Part shown: positions 25,063-34,051 of the stretch, piece after piece
Position numbering within the stretch: position 1 is the stretch's first letter
How the letters are laid out: every line of letters begins with the position of its first letter
Assembly (NCBI GenBank): GCA_934636825.1
Contig: CAKUBG010000013.1
Span: forward strand, 1-64,000
Reading direction: 5' to 3'
DNA from: an uncultured bacterium
GTDB taxonomy: Bacteria > Vulcanimicrobiota > Xenobia > Xenobiales > Xenobiaceae
DNA: 64,000 bases
Program-made: the position numbers and the translations under genes
The notes under the pieces: generated by a model
Told to the model about the DNA's origin: nothing
Seen by the model: the letters and a program-made list of their open reading frames with translations, nothing else
The model's database searches: none

Positions 25063-26712
25063 CTAGAAAACAGCTGTGCCGGGATCTTTCTTCGCCATTT
25101 GATAGAACTCTTGCCAAAGCTTTTTCTCTTTGTTCATGCGTTCTACACTGACATTTTTCTCTTTAATCTTGGCCACAATTTCTTCTCGGCTACTGTTCAC
25201 TTCCTTAAAGCGTCCGGGTTTCCAAGAGTATTGATCTAAGTTGTAAATATCACGATTGCGGAACTCACCCAGCTTGTAAAGCACAGCGTAGTTCTTTTCT
25301 TGATAATATAAAGTCTCAAAGGAAAATGGGTTGGTCCTATAGGCTTTCTCAAAATATTTATTGGCATTGTAGAAATAGTTTTCTACCGGACCATTCTTAT
25401 CTTGAGTTTTGTCTCCCACGCGCATACGCTCATAACGATAGATGCCTATTCTGAGTTGACTTTGTCCGGCACTAAATTGGAACGAGGAATAAGTCCAGCA
25501 ACCCACAATCATAATGATAATGAGAGGTATGACCACCAAAGAAATTACGCTGGCCGCTTTGTAAGCTGCAGTCGAATCGCCTTTGTCTTTGGGAGCGTTG
25601 CCTGAAACGATGCGCTCTCTGGCTGCATAAAAATCTTGTTCGATAGTTTCTTTAGTTTTGGAAGCTAAAGCTCTTATTTTGGGAGCAAAACGATCCGAAC
25701 CTAAAATTTTTGTGCATATATCAACAGCCGCATCGAGGAAACCAGAGTGCCCGAGCTCTTCAGCCATAAGCAACCAATCTTCAGGATCGCTGGTTGGAAT
25801 TTCCTGAATCATTTCACCCGGCCTAATAGAATCATCTAAGCCTAGAGCTTTGCTTAAATGTACGGCCGCTCTTTCCGGTTCGCCCACTGCCATAGAACAA
25901 AGACCTAATCCGTAGTGGGCGTCGATGTTATTAGGGAAGCGTTTTAAACTGTTTTGAATGTCAAAATGCAGCTCAGAGAACTTCTCTTTGTCGAAAAGCT
26001 CTAGCTGTTCTTCGGTAAAAATATTAGCAATTTTGCGCGGACCTAGCGGAACTAATGGCGGTACTTGAGGAACACGAGGAGCTTCCTGCGTACCTAATGC
26101 AGCTTGTCCCGAAGGTTGAGTAGGGGCGGCTGCTTCCTGAACTGGGGAAACCACCGGCCGTTCTGTTTGTATAGGCCTAGGCTGTGGCGGTCTACCGGGT
26201 TGAGCTGCTCCTTGCTGTTGAGGCGGATATCCCGGTTGCATGGGCCTAGGCTGTGGCGGTCTACCGGGTTGAGCTGCTCCTTGCTGCTGAGGTGGATATC
26301 CCGGTTGCATGGGCCTAGGTTGAGGCGCCCTACCGGGTTGAGCTGCCCCTTGCTGCTGAGGAGGATACCCCGGTTGCATGGGTCTAGGTTGAGGCGGTCT
26401 GCTTGGTTGAGCTATTCCTTGCTGCTGAGGAGGGTATCCCGGACGCATAGGTCTAGGTTGAGGCGCCCTACCGGGTTGAGCTATACCTTGCTGCTGCGGT
26501 GGGTATCCCGGTTGCATAGGTCTGGGCTGGGAAGGAAAGCCCTGAGGTGAATGTATTTCCGGACGAGGCATGGCGCGGTGTGGAAAAGCCGCTCCAGATT
26601 GAGATCCATTAGCGTTGGGCCCTTGAAGATGAAGCGCATTCGCAGAACGCGGTTGTTCATCCTGAGTATTCTGCGTATTCAAATTATGGCGAGGCGGCAG
26701 TTGCAAGCTCAC
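25063..26712 (-). CDS. Pro/Gln-repeat protein with TPR-like region and one membrane segment
   Basis: 549 residues, GTG start with an AAGGA-type SD about 11 bp upstream. Residues 62-176 are five copies of a 23-residue Pro/Gln repeat (unit core QPRPMQPGYPPQQQG). After another Pro-rich linker, residues about 235-350 show TPR-like helices (NNIDAHYGLGLCSMAVGEPE). A membrane helix lies near residues 385-408 (ASVISLVVIPLIIIMIVG), followed by an extracytoplasmic domain of about 140 residues with further TPR-like helices. So a long cytosolic Pro-rich arm is anchored in the membrane. Function unknown; the repeat suggests an interaction scaffold. It is the first gene of the minus-strand run. Confidence 0.7.
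   Translation of the reverse strand: MSLQLPPRHNLNTQNTQDEQPRSANALHLQGPNANGSQSGAAFPHRAMPRPEIHSPQGFPSQPRPMQPGYPPQQQGIAQPGRAPQPRPMRPGYPPQQQGIAQPSRPPQPRPMQPGYPPQQQGAAQPGRAPQPRPMQPGYPPQQQGAAQPGRPPQPRPMQPGYPPQQQGAAQPGRPPQPRPIQTERPVVSPVQEAAAPTQPSGQAALGTQEAPRVPQVPPLVPLGPRKIANIFTEEQLELFDKEKFSELHFDIQNSLKRFPNNIDAHYGLGLCSMAVGEPERAAVHLSKALGLDDSIRPGEMIQEIPTSDPEDWLLMAEELGHSGFLDAAVDICTKILGSDRFAPKIRALASKTKETIEQDFYAARERIVSGNAPKDKGDSTAAYKAASVISLVVIPLIIIMIVGCWTYSSFQFSAGQSQLRIGIYRYERMRVGDKTQDKNGPVENYFYNANKYFEKAYRTNPFSFETLYYQEKNYAVLYKLGEFRNRDIYNLDQYSWKPGRFKEVNSSREEIVAKIKEKNVSVERMNKEKKLWQEFYQMAKKDPGTAVF
26185..26529 (-). repeat. 69-bp in-frame tandem repeat, five copies
   Basis: Five head-to-tail 69-bp units within the coding region, each encoding 23 residues. 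Units differ by a few silent and replacement changes (Gln/Arg, Ile/Ala, Ser/Gly, Ala/Pro). All preserve the frame, so copy number can vary without disrupting the gene. Confidence 0.9.
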
Positions 26713-27109
26713 TTGACTACATCCTTTTTTTTACCTATCCGGAGGCAATTTTCTGATTTTCTGAACTTTGCTAAAAAGCGCAAAAGAAATCGGTTCTGTC
26801 GACTAGAATTCCGCTGCTGGCAAAGCGCATGTGTGAGCGGAAAAACTAATTCCGAAATCGAAAAGCATAAGGGTGTGCATATTAGACAAAAAGCGACTAT
26901 CACCTTTTGCCTAGGTCGATTTCGACATATTGAAAGATTGAATTTAGGCAGCCTAGTTGATGGACTGGCCGCAACATATATTGATAGAAGTTCAATCCTC
27001 TGAATGGCAAGGAAAAAAAATGTTGTTTTTTGTATATGATAAAGTGTGGGGGCGAAGAAAAAGGTTTCGCTATAGGGCGTTGGCTCGGAGAGATGCTGGA
27101 GGAAAATAT
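26713..27109. other. Intergenic region between divergent operons
   Basis: About 400 bp between the minus-strand repeat-protein gene and lptC. It must hold both promoters. A frame in line with lptC runs through its last 150 bp (from 26957), but it lacks an SD and a membrane signal at that start, so I treat it as untranslated. A possible weak -10 (TATATTGATA) lies near 26980 on the plus strand. No RNA gene recognised. Confidence 0.5.
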
Positions 27110-27796
27110 ATGGTTAGATTCAGAGGACAACTTTGGATATGGCTGGCAATGTTGTTTACGATGTGTGGTTGTGGCGGAGGCGAAACTACTACAAACAATG
27201 CAGAGCAATATGCCAAAACTCCTGCAGCAGCCCTTTCCGAACAGTCTGAAAGCCAACAGATTGGAAACGTTCAAAAGCAAAGCCAGGCTTCGGGTGAAAC
27301 AGGCAAGCAAGCTGAAATCGTAAAAGATAAAGAAGGGACTTCTGCTACTTCCATGTCCAACGATCAGGGAGTCGATTCTATATCTATTGCGGCTAAAGGC
27401 GAATCGCCTTGGAGTTTAAAAGCCAGCCGAATCGACTACGATGATGTAAGTAAAAAAGCTCGAGCTTCTTCTATTACTTGGAATTTACTTGATAAAGAGG
27501 GACATTCTCTTCTTCAGCTTCAGGGCGATGCTGCTGTAGTTAATACAGAAACTCAGGGCTTGGCTTTTGAAGGGCCTGTTCATGCTGTCGGTCCCAAGGG
27601 TGAAAAGATTGTTTGTAACAAATTGATTTGGGACAGCAAGTCCAGAAAGTTGCGCGGCTCGCATGGAGTAAAGGTAGTTCGTGAAGGATCTACTATGACT
27701 GGGAAAAATATGGTGGCTTCTCCGGACCTCAAGCATGTTGAAGTTGAAGGCGATGTGCGTGTTTATTTCAATTCCGGTTTAGAATCGAACCAATAA
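27110..27796 (+). CDS. lptC: LptC-like LPS export lipoprotein
   Basis: 228 residues from ATG 27110 with GGAGG 7 bp upstream. The start is followed by a short hydrophobic segment and a Cys-rich lipoprotein-type site (FTMCGCGGGE). Residues about 30-90 are a polar linker. The C-terminal 130 residues match the LptC/OstA beta-jellyroll: WSLKASRIDYDDVSKKARA, then repeated 'G.A.V.T....L.F.GPVHAV' and 'KLIWDSKSRKLRGSHGVKV' strands. LptC links the inner-membrane ABC transporter to the periplasmic LptA bridge. Directly followed by lptB and lptFG, which supports the call. E. coli LptC has a membrane anchor; here a lipid anchor is likely. Confidence 0.85.
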   Translation: MVRFRGQLWIWLAMLFTMCGCGGGETTTNNAEQYAKTPAAALSEQSESQQIGNVQKQSQASGETGKQAEIVKDKEGTSATSMSNDQGVDSISIAAKGESPWSLKASRIDYDDVSKKARASSITWNLLDKEGHSLLQLQGDAAVVNTETQGLAFEGPVHAVGPKGEKIVCNKLIWDSKSRKLRGSHGVKVVREGSTMTGKNMVASPDLKHVEVEGDVRVYFNSGLESNQ

Positions 27797-27814
27797 AAGT
27801 ATGGGGAATAACAC

Positions 27815-28648
27815 ATGGCTATCAAGGCTGAAGGATTAGTAAAAATATATAAAGATCGGCGAGTGGTTGATGGTGTAAATTTTGAGGTTAATCCTGGAGA
27901 GGTCGTGGGGCTTTTGGGAGCTAATGGAGCCGGCAAAACGACCACGTTCTATATGGTAGTGGGATTGATTAGGCCCAATGGAGGCAGAATTTTTCTTAAC
28001 GGTCAAGATGTTACCCATTTGCCTATGCATGTACGCGCACGCTTGGGAATAGGATATTTGCCTCAGGAGGCTTCCGCTTTTCGCAAACTTAGCGTAGAAG
28101 ATAATCTTCGTCTGTTATGGCAGATCAATGGAGTATCTAAAAAAGAACAGGCCGAGCGCCTGGAAAGGCTGTTGGATGAATATCAATTGCACAAAGTTCG
28201 TCGCAGCAAAGCAGTAGAATTGTCCGGAGGCGAGAGACGCCGTTTGGAAATTGCCAGATCGCTGGCTATAAAGCCACAATTCCTTCTGCTTGACGAGCCG
28301 TTCTCTGGTGTAGACCCCATAGCCGTGGCTTCTATTCAGAAAATTATTCGTAGTGTTAAAGCTCAAGGCTTGGGAGTGCTTATTACAGACCATAATGTGC
28401 GCGAGACTTTAGCTATCACAGATAGAGCTTATATTATTCGTGAGGGCCGGATTCTTGTTTCCGGAACGGCAGTAGAATTAGCTAACAACCCAGATGCTCG
28501 TAAATACTATTTGGGAGAAGCTTACCGAACCGGGTTTGAAAATGAACAAACCGCCGCAGAAGTAGCTAAAGCTAAAATTGAGGAAGAGGCTGATAGCTTG
28601 AAAATGGCCGAAGAAGAAAAACTGCACCAAGCTGAAAAGGCAGACTAA
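27815..28648 (+). CDS. lptB: LPS export ABC transporter ATPase LptB
   Basis: 277 residues. ATPase that powers LPS extraction from the inner membrane with LptF/LptG. Walker A GANGAGKTTTFYMVVG, Q-loop near 'GYLPQEASAF' typical of LptB, signature LSGGERRRLEIARSLA, Walker B LLLDEPFSGVDPIAV, and switch His in ITDHNVRE. Core ends near residue 240; a charged helical tail of about 35 residues (EVAKAKIEEEADSLK) is longer than in E. coli LptB. Position between lptC and lptFG confirms identity. Confidence 0.95.
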   Translation: MAIKAEGLVKIYKDRRVVDGVNFEVNPGEVVGLLGANGAGKTTTFYMVVGLIRPNGGRIFLNGQDVTHLPMHVRARLGIGYLPQEASAFRKLSVEDNLRLLWQINGVSKKEQAERLERLLDEYQLHKVRRSKAVELSGGERRRLEIARSLAIKPQFLLLDEPFSGVDPIAVASIQKIIRSVKAQGLGVLITDHNVRETLAITDRAYIIREGRILVSGTAVELANNPDARKYYLGEAYRTGFENEQTAAEVAKAKIEEEADSLKMAEEEKLHQAEKAD

Positions 28649-28657
28649 AAATACGTT

Positions 28658-29788
28658 ATGAAAATTTTGGATCGTTACATAATGGCAGAAATGGCAGGTC
28701 CGTTTCTATTCGGAGTTTGTGCCTTTACGCTATTGTTCTTCTCAGCAGAAACTCTAATGGGTGTAGCTAAGATGATTTTGGAATCACAAGCCGGTATTGG
28801 CATGGTGATCAAATATCTCTTCAACCGCCTTCCTTACGTGCTGATTATGACTTTCCCCATGTCAACTTTGTTGGCCGCGTTAATGGCTTACGGTCGATTG
28901 TCCGGGGATAGTGAGATTATCGCCTTGAAAGCTGGCGGAGTTGGATTCTTCCGTATCTTTTTGCCCGGTTTCTTTTTCTGCTTTTTCATTTCGATGATTT
29001 CTTTAGCTGTCAACCAATACTGGGTCCCTCCGGCAACTAAGCAAGCCTACAATATGGTTCTCAAGTTGCAAGCTCCGGATCAAATCGAAAGAGCTTTGAT
29101 TACTTCTCCACGCTTGCTTTCCAATGGCGATGAGCAAATGATTTACGCCCACGTGCTCAATGTTAATGAGCAAACAATGAAAGGCGTATATATGCATTTT
29201 TTCCGAAACAATAACCGTTTACGCGAATTATATGCTAAAGAGGCTCGCTGGAATGATAAATTAAAAGTTTGGGAAGTTCTGGATATTGAAGCCAGAGATT
29301 TTGATCCTATTACCGGTGACGAGCGCTACAGTGCTAAAGGACGCAAAGGTTGGACGGCTATGAGCAAAGGTGAATCGCCTGCCAGCCCTGAGCAATTAGC
29401 TCAGCGCAAGCTTCGCCCTGAAGAAATGACCGCTCAAGAGCTGTCATCTTATTTAAATTCTTTGCCTCCAATAGAAAAAACTAACCCTGAGGAGTATCGC
29501 AAACGCAACAAGTATAAGGTAATGTATCACCAAAAGATCTCTTTACCTATGAGTTGTCTGGTGTTTGGAGCTTTTGCTATTCCTTTGGGGCTGAGGCCGC
29601 AAAGAACCAGCACTTCCATTGGCTTCGGACTTTCGTTATTCTTTATTTTGTTATATTACGTGTTCATGACTATAGGCATGATGTTGGGAGAAAATGGTGC
29701 TGCTGCTCCGTGGCTGGCTGCTTGGTTGCCCAATATCGTTTTTGCCATAGTGGGAGTATGTTTTGTAGCTGATGCTTCCAGAAAATAG
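28658..29788 (+). CDS. LPS export permease, LptF/LptG family
   Basis: 376 residues. YjgP/YjgQ family: helices at about residues 15-35, 50-70 and 100-125 (MKILDRYIMAEMAGPFLFGV, the typical start), a periplasmic jellyroll of about 130 residues with 'DIEARDFDPITG', and three C-terminal helices (KISLPMSCLVFGAFAIPLGL). LptF and LptG normally pair as two proteins; only one is encoded in this operon, so either a homodimer or a partner elsewhere is needed, as in several cyanobacteria-like genomes. Starts 9 bp after lptB. Confidence 0.9.
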   Translation: MKILDRYIMAEMAGPFLFGVCAFTLLFFSAETLMGVAKMILESQAGIGMVIKYLFNRLPYVLIMTFPMSTLLAALMAYGRLSGDSEIIALKAGGVGFFRIFLPGFFFCFFISMISLAVNQYWVPPATKQAYNMVLKLQAPDQIERALITSPRLLSNGDEQMIYAHVLNVNEQTMKGVYMHFFRNNNRLRELYAKEARWNDKLKVWEVLDIEARDFDPITGDERYSAKGRKGWTAMSKGESPASPEQLAQRKLRPEEMTAQELSSYLNSLPPIEKTNPEEYRKRNKYKVMYHQKISLPMSCLVFGAFAIPLGLRPQRTSTSIGFGLSLFFILLYYVFMTIGMMLGENGAAAPWLAAWLPNIVFAIVGVCFVADASRK

Positions 29789-29865
29789 GTGGGGACAATA
29801 TAGTGAGTTTGAGAAATTTACTTGAACCTCTCAGGCAAACTTGAGAAAGTGGAGCTATATAGAAG

Positions 29866-30864
29866 GTGGACTTTTTATCTTGGCATACCGTAATGAGGGT
29901 GGCTTGTGTCTATGCTTTGGTTGCTGCTGTGGCTGCCGGCATAGCTTATTTAGCCAACCAATTGGGACGCCAAATAGGTAAGCGTAAAATGAGCGTTCTT
30001 CATTTGCGCCCACGCCACACTTCTATACTTATAACTACCGTAACTGGAGTTGCCATTGCGATTATTACCCTTACAGTTTTTGCCTGCCTTTCGGAACCCG
30101 TACGCAATTTATTAGTAGGTTTAGAAAAACTGCGTGCCGAGGAAACGCAATTGCGTCAGAATATAGATGCTTTGCAACAAGCCCTGGCCGAGGGAACTTT
30201 CGTTTGGCGCATTGACGAACCGATAGTACATATGACTATCCCTGGTGGTTTGTCATATGAACGAACTCGCGCAGCTGTGACCAGTCTATTGGCCGAAGCC
30301 AATGTCCGCACCATAATGCGCAGCAACTCGATCGCTGCTGAAAAAGGGTATAAACCCACTTCGGTAAGTGATGTTCTTATCGACTACGATCCCGAACAAG
30401 TTGAAGAACTAATCACGTCTATCTCCGGAGAACAGGGGTTTATCGGTTTAAGAGTGCTGGCAGCTCAAAATTGTCTTTATTCACATCGAGCGCCATTGCG
30501 CTTGGAGTCTTGGAAAGTGCGTAAAGTCTTTTCTGAGGGTGAAGTTGTTTCCAAAAGAGCAATGGATAAACAGCGCTCAGCTTTAGAATTTTTAAAATTC
30601 ATTGAAGATACGCGTAGAAAAGCTATCGCTAAAGGTATGCGCCCTATAGACGGTGAGTTGGGAGGCGAACTCAATAGTGCCGATATAGAGCGTTTGCAAG
30701 AGGAGATGGACAAAGAAAATGGTAAATTCGAAGTTGTAGCGGTGGCTAATCGCGATCTTTACGAAACTAGCAGCCTCGATATAAGAGTTGAAGTACATAG
30801 CTTAGAACCTTCGGCAACTCCTGAAACCGAATATTACAACTATGGGGAGGGGGCCTACTATTGA
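29866..30864 (+). CDS. DUF3084 membrane protein
   Basis: 332 residues. GTG 29866 chosen with GGAG about 11 bp upstream; an in-frame ATG lies at 29893. Two N-terminal membrane helices (about 9-30 and 50-72) flank KRKMSVLHLRPRHTSILITT, the conserved cytosolic 'LRPRHT' stretch of DUF3084. A short coiled coil (about 80-105) and an alpha/beta extracytoplasmic part follow. The family is known mainly from Cyanobacteria and related diderms and is of unknown function. It is positioned directly after the LPS exporter genes, so an envelope role is plausible. The stop overlaps the next gene's TTG. Confidence 0.82.
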   Translation: MDFLSWHTVMRVACVYALVAAVAAGIAYLANQLGRQIGKRKMSVLHLRPRHTSILITTVTGVAIAIITLTVFACLSEPVRNLLVGLEKLRAEETQLRQNIDALQQALAEGTFVWRIDEPIVHMTIPGGLSYERTRAAVTSLLAEANVRTIMRSNSIAAEKGYKPTSVSDVLIDYDPEQVEELITSISGEQGFIGLRVLAAQNCLYSHRAPLRLESWKVRKVFSEGEVVSKRAMDKQRSALEFLKFIEDTRRKAIAKGMRPIDGELGGELNSADIERLQEEMDKENGKFEVVAVANRDLYETSSLDIRVEVHSLEPSATPETEYYNYGEGAYY

Positions 30865-31259
30865 TAGTTCTGTCGATAGATCCTGGCAGTAAGAAATGTG
30901 GAGTGGCAGTGGTCTCTGCATGTAAAGGAGTTCTGGAACACAGAGTATTGGCGGTGGCTTCGCTGGGAAAATTATGTGTAGAACTTAGTCATCTTTATGA
31001 TTTCGGCCAGGTTATTGTGGGTGGAAGTACCGGATCTGCGCAAGTTGTGCGTATTGTACAGGCCGCTTTAGAGTGTGAAGTTAAGGTTGTTGACGAAACT
31101 CATTCTACTGAGAGAGCTAGGCTGCGTTACTTTAAAGATCACCCCCCTACCGGATTGAAGCGTTTTTTACCTTTAAGTTTGCTCTTCCCGCCTGAACTTT
31201 ATGATGATTATGCAGCCATAGTTTTGGCAGAGGATTTTCTTACTTCTCAGATTGATTAG
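30861..31259 (+). CDS. YqgF/RuvX-like RNase H-fold protein
   Basis: 132 residues from a TTG start that overlaps the previous stop (TTGA), with GGGAGGGGG just upstream. RNase H-fold acid motifs are present: LSIDPGSKKCGVAVV at the first strand, VDETHSTERARLRYF in the middle and DDYAAIVLAEDFL near the C-terminus. Family members process the 5' end of pre-16S rRNA or resolve junctions. This is one of the divergent, short members that sit next to DUF3084 in cyanobacterial-type genomes, so it may not be the housekeeping YqgF. Confidence 0.8.
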   Translation: MIVLSIDPGSKKCGVAVVSACKGVLEHRVLAVASLGKLCVELSHLYDFGQVIVGGSTGSAQVVRIVQAALECEVKVVDETHSTERARLRYFKDHPPTGLKRFLPLSLLFPPELYDDYAAIVLAEDFLTSQID

Positions 31260-31328
31260 CTGATTACAAAGAAAGCCGAATGTACGCTCGCTTACGGGCG
31301 AAGCTATTTGAAGCTACAGAGGTGCAAG

Positions 31329-33380
31329 GTGCATTTAGAACAAGAAAATACAATATGCAAATTCCCCTTTGAGTACAAACTCAGTAGGGGAACGTTCACT
31401 TTTTGTTTGATCCTTGCTTTGGCAGGGATCGCACAAGCGCAGCCTGCCAAAGAGCTGCCCGCTGCGGAAATGTTTGAACCGGCAGCTTCTTATTGCTTGT
31501 CTGAAAGCAACTTGCCGAACTTGCTTTCTGCTAAAAACGAGCCGGAAATTCAGCTTAGTACAAATAAAAAAAATTCTGCTCCTGCTGCCGGAACTCCGGA
31601 ATATAATTATCAATTAGCACAAAAATACTACAGTGAAAAGGTTTTCCCTAAGGCTATTAAGTTTTTTACTCAAGCCGCCGAAGATGGACACGTAGGAGCA
31701 CAGAGCTTCTTGGGACGCTGCTATTATAAAGGCGAAGGCGTTGAGCTCGACTATGCCAAAGCCGCTGAGTGGCTGACGAGAGCTAGTGAGCAAGACGACC
31801 ACTTAGCTCAATACTATCTCGGGCTTTGCTATGAAAATGGTCGCGGTGTGGAACAAAATTTTGCTACTGCTGCCAGCTATTATGAAAGCGCTGCTTTCGG
31901 CGGAGTTCCTGAAGCTCAAAATAATTTAGGTCGTTACTACTATTTTGGTCGCGGCGTGGAACGTGATTATCAGCAAGCTGCTGCTTGGTTTTTGCGAGCT
32001 GCCAACCAGAAATTACCCAATGCTATGTATAACTTAGGCGTTTGCTATGATTTGGGCCAAGGAGTGGAGAAAGATCAGCAAAAAGCCATAGATCTCTATT
32101 TTAGGGCAGCTAATGCCGGAGAAGCGAGTGCTCAATGCAATTTGGGCATGTGCTATAGCGCTGGCTCCGGAGTCGAAAAAGATTTAAATAAAGCCTTCTC
32201 TTGGTATCAGAGGGCTGCTATTGGTGGCAATGCCAAAGCTCAAAACAATTTAGGTGTTTGTTACAAAAACGGTGAGGGTGTTCAGCGCAATCCGCGTGAG
32301 GCTGCGCGTTTATTTGTGGCTGCGGCCGATCAGGGGCTGGCCGGAGCTCAATATAATGCTGGTTGGTCTTATTTAAATGCTTTCGGTGTTGGCCGCGACT
32401 ACCGCAAAGCTTTCGAATATTTCTCTAAAGCAGCCGCTCAAAATTATCCTAAAGCACAATTGCAATTGGCTTCACTATACCAGCAAGGCAAAGGTACAGA
32501 GCAAAATTATGAAGAGGCGGCTCGCTGGTATGGCGTGGCTGCCGAACATGGCATTCCGGTGGCTAAATATTGCTTGGGACGTTGTTATGCTTCAGGCCAA
32601 GGAGTTGAGCAAGACATGGGGCGTGCTGTCGAGCTTTATACGGAAGCTGCCGATCAAGGAGACGGTGAAGCTCAGTATGAGCTGGCTATGTGCTATAGAA
32701 ATGGTGTGATCGTTTCCCAAGATTACGCAAAGTCTGCTCAACTTTTACGCAAGGCGTCCGATCAGGATATAACTGAAGCTCAAGCCTATCTTGGGGCAGC
32801 TTATCTTTTGGGAGAAGGTGTGAAAGCGGATCCTAAAGTAGCTTTTAAACTCTTTAATAGAGCCGCCGATAAGGGCAGCATCTTAGCCGATTACGCTTTG
32901 GGATGTATGTATTATGAGGGCGTAGGTACACATAAAAATTTCAGCAAGTGCATTACTCATTGGAATAATGTGGCTCGCAGCGGCTATGCTATTGCCCAAA
33001 ACAATTTGGGATATTGCTACTATTATGGTCGCGCCAATGAACAAAATAATCAAAAGGCTTTAAAGTGGTGGCGTCGCGCTGCCGGTCAAGGTTATGGCAA
33101 TGCTGAAAATGCTCTTGGTGTAGCCTATTTCACCGGTTTAGTTGTCAATAAAAATTATGAAGTTGCTGGAGAATGGTTTAAGAAAGCCGCTGAACACGGA
33201 GACGTAGAGGGCAAGGATAATGTCTCTTTGCTTGAAGGTGTAGACTCTGAACAATTGCCAGGTCTGACTGATCGTTTGGCGTTTGGCTTTAATTACTTGT
33301 CGCTTAAAGAACTTGAAGAATTTATTAAAGTTTATGAGTCTCAAGAAAACACAAACGCTATTACTGACGAGGAAGAGTAG
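31329..33380 (+). CDS. Exported Sel1-repeat protein
   Basis: 683 residues from GTG 31329 (AGAGG 6 bp upstream); a TTG at 31308 is an alternative. The N-terminus has a signal peptide (TFTFCLILALAGIAQA). From about residue 100 a TPR-like unit is followed by 14 Sel1-like repeats of 36 residues with the consensus A..LG.CY..G.GV..D...A..W...AA..G. Cys recurs at the same place in many repeats. Such solenoids bind partner proteins. It lies 70 bp after the yqgF-like gene in the LPS export operon, so it may be a periplasmic scaffold; inference. The acetyltransferase gene starts 3 bp after its stop. Confidence 0.85.
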   Translation: MHLEQENTICKFPFEYKLSRGTFTFCLILALAGIAQAQPAKELPAAEMFEPAASYCLSESNLPNLLSAKNEPEIQLSTNKKNSAPAAGTPEYNYQLAQKYYSEKVFPKAIKFFTQAAEDGHVGAQSFLGRCYYKGEGVELDYAKAAEWLTRASEQDDHLAQYYLGLCYENGRGVEQNFATAASYYESAAFGGVPEAQNNLGRYYYFGRGVERDYQQAAAWFLRAANQKLPNAMYNLGVCYDLGQGVEKDQQKAIDLYFRAANAGEASAQCNLGMCYSAGSGVEKDLNKAFSWYQRAAIGGNAKAQNNLGVCYKNGEGVQRNPREAARLFVAAADQGLAGAQYNAGWSYLNAFGVGRDYRKAFEYFSKAAAQNYPKAQLQLASLYQQGKGTEQNYEEAARWYGVAAEHGIPVAKYCLGRCYASGQGVEQDMGRAVELYTEAADQGDGEAQYELAMCYRNGVIVSQDYAKSAQLLRKASDQDITEAQAYLGAAYLLGEGVKADPKVAFKLFNRAADKGSILADYALGCMYYEGVGTHKNFSKCITHWNNVARSGYAIAQNNLGYCYYYGRANEQNNQKALKWWRRAAGQGYGNAENALGVAYFTGLVVNKNYEVAGEWFKKAAEHGDVEGKDNVSLLEGVDSEQLPGLTDRLAFGFNYLSLKELEEFIKVYESQENTNAITDEEE

Positions 33381-33383
33381 ACT

Positions 33384-33962
33384 ATGGTAGATAGTGCCGC
33401 TAAGGAGCTGACCGAATTTGCCAAAATGCGTTCCGGTTTGCTGTATAATCCAACCGATGAGAAATTGTTGCAAAAACGCCGCCGAGCTCTGAATTTAGCG
33501 GAAAAATTCAATGCCTGCATTCCCTCTGACAGTCAAAAAGCGGCTGAAATTGCCCGAGAGTTGTTTGGCTTTATCGGAGAGAATACGGCTATAATGGCGC
33601 GTTTTTCTTGTGATTATGGGGAAAATATCAGCATAGGAAGCAATTGCTATATCAATTACAATTGCGTGATACTCGATTGTGCCAATGTGACTATAGGTGA
33701 CAATGTGTTAATTGGGCCTAATTGTGGAATTTATACGGCAATTCACCCTTTGGAAAGTGAAGTTAGGTTGCTGGGATTAGAAACAGCTAAGCCTGTTACC
33801 ATAAAGAATGGGGTCTGGCTAGGAGGAAATGTTACTATCCTTCCTGGGGTAACTATTGGTGAAAAATCCGTAATTGGTGCCGGAAGCGTAGTCACTAAAG
33901 ATGTTCCCGATCATGTTTTAGCCTATGGAAATCCTTGCAAAGTTGTTAAGTCCTTGTCGTAG
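33384..33962 (+). CDS. Maltose/galactoside O-acetyltransferase-type enzyme
   Basis: 192 residues, LacA/Maa family. N-terminal helical segment (KMRSGLLYNPTDEKLLQKR) is typical, then a hexapeptide beta helix with the active-site His in IYTAIHPLESEVR, and the classic end GNVTILPGVTIGEKSVIGAGSVVTKDVP followed by NPCKV, here quoted in parts. It uses acetyl-CoA to acetylate sugar hydroxyls. The true acceptor is unknown; location after LPS export genes would fit an envelope sugar. GGAAGAG inside the end of the upstream gene serves as SD. Confidence 0.88.
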   Translation: MVDSAAKELTEFAKMRSGLLYNPTDEKLLQKRRRALNLAEKFNACIPSDSQKAAEIARELFGFIGENTAIMARFSCDYGENISIGSNCYINYNCVILDCANVTIGDNVLIGPNCGIYTAIHPLESEVRLLGLETAKPVTIKNGVWLGGNVTILPGVTIGEKSVIGAGSVVTKDVPDHVLAYGNPCKVVKSLS

Positions 33963-33993
33963 TTGACTGTTAAAGAAAAATAACTATTATGTG

Positions 33994-34027
33994 CAAGCTG
34001 CAGTTTTTAGCTGCAGCTTGATTTCAT
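33994..34027 (+). terminator. Terminator hairpin after the acetyltransferase
   Basis: A perfect 10-bp stem (33994-34003 with 34011-34020) with a 7-nt loop and a mixed A/T tail (atttcattt). The weak T-tract lowers confidence. Confidence 0.65.
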
Positions 34028-34051
34028 TTATATAGAAAGTACAAATATTAT

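Noticed and set aside
26104..26550. Plus-strand open frame with Arg/Leu-rich repeats
   Set aside because: Antisense of the Pro/Gln repeat; its repeats simply mirror the 69-bp units.
33994..34020. Possible operator (perfect inverted repeat)
   Set aside because: Position directly after a gene and the 7-nt loop fit a terminator hairpin better than a protein-binding operator.
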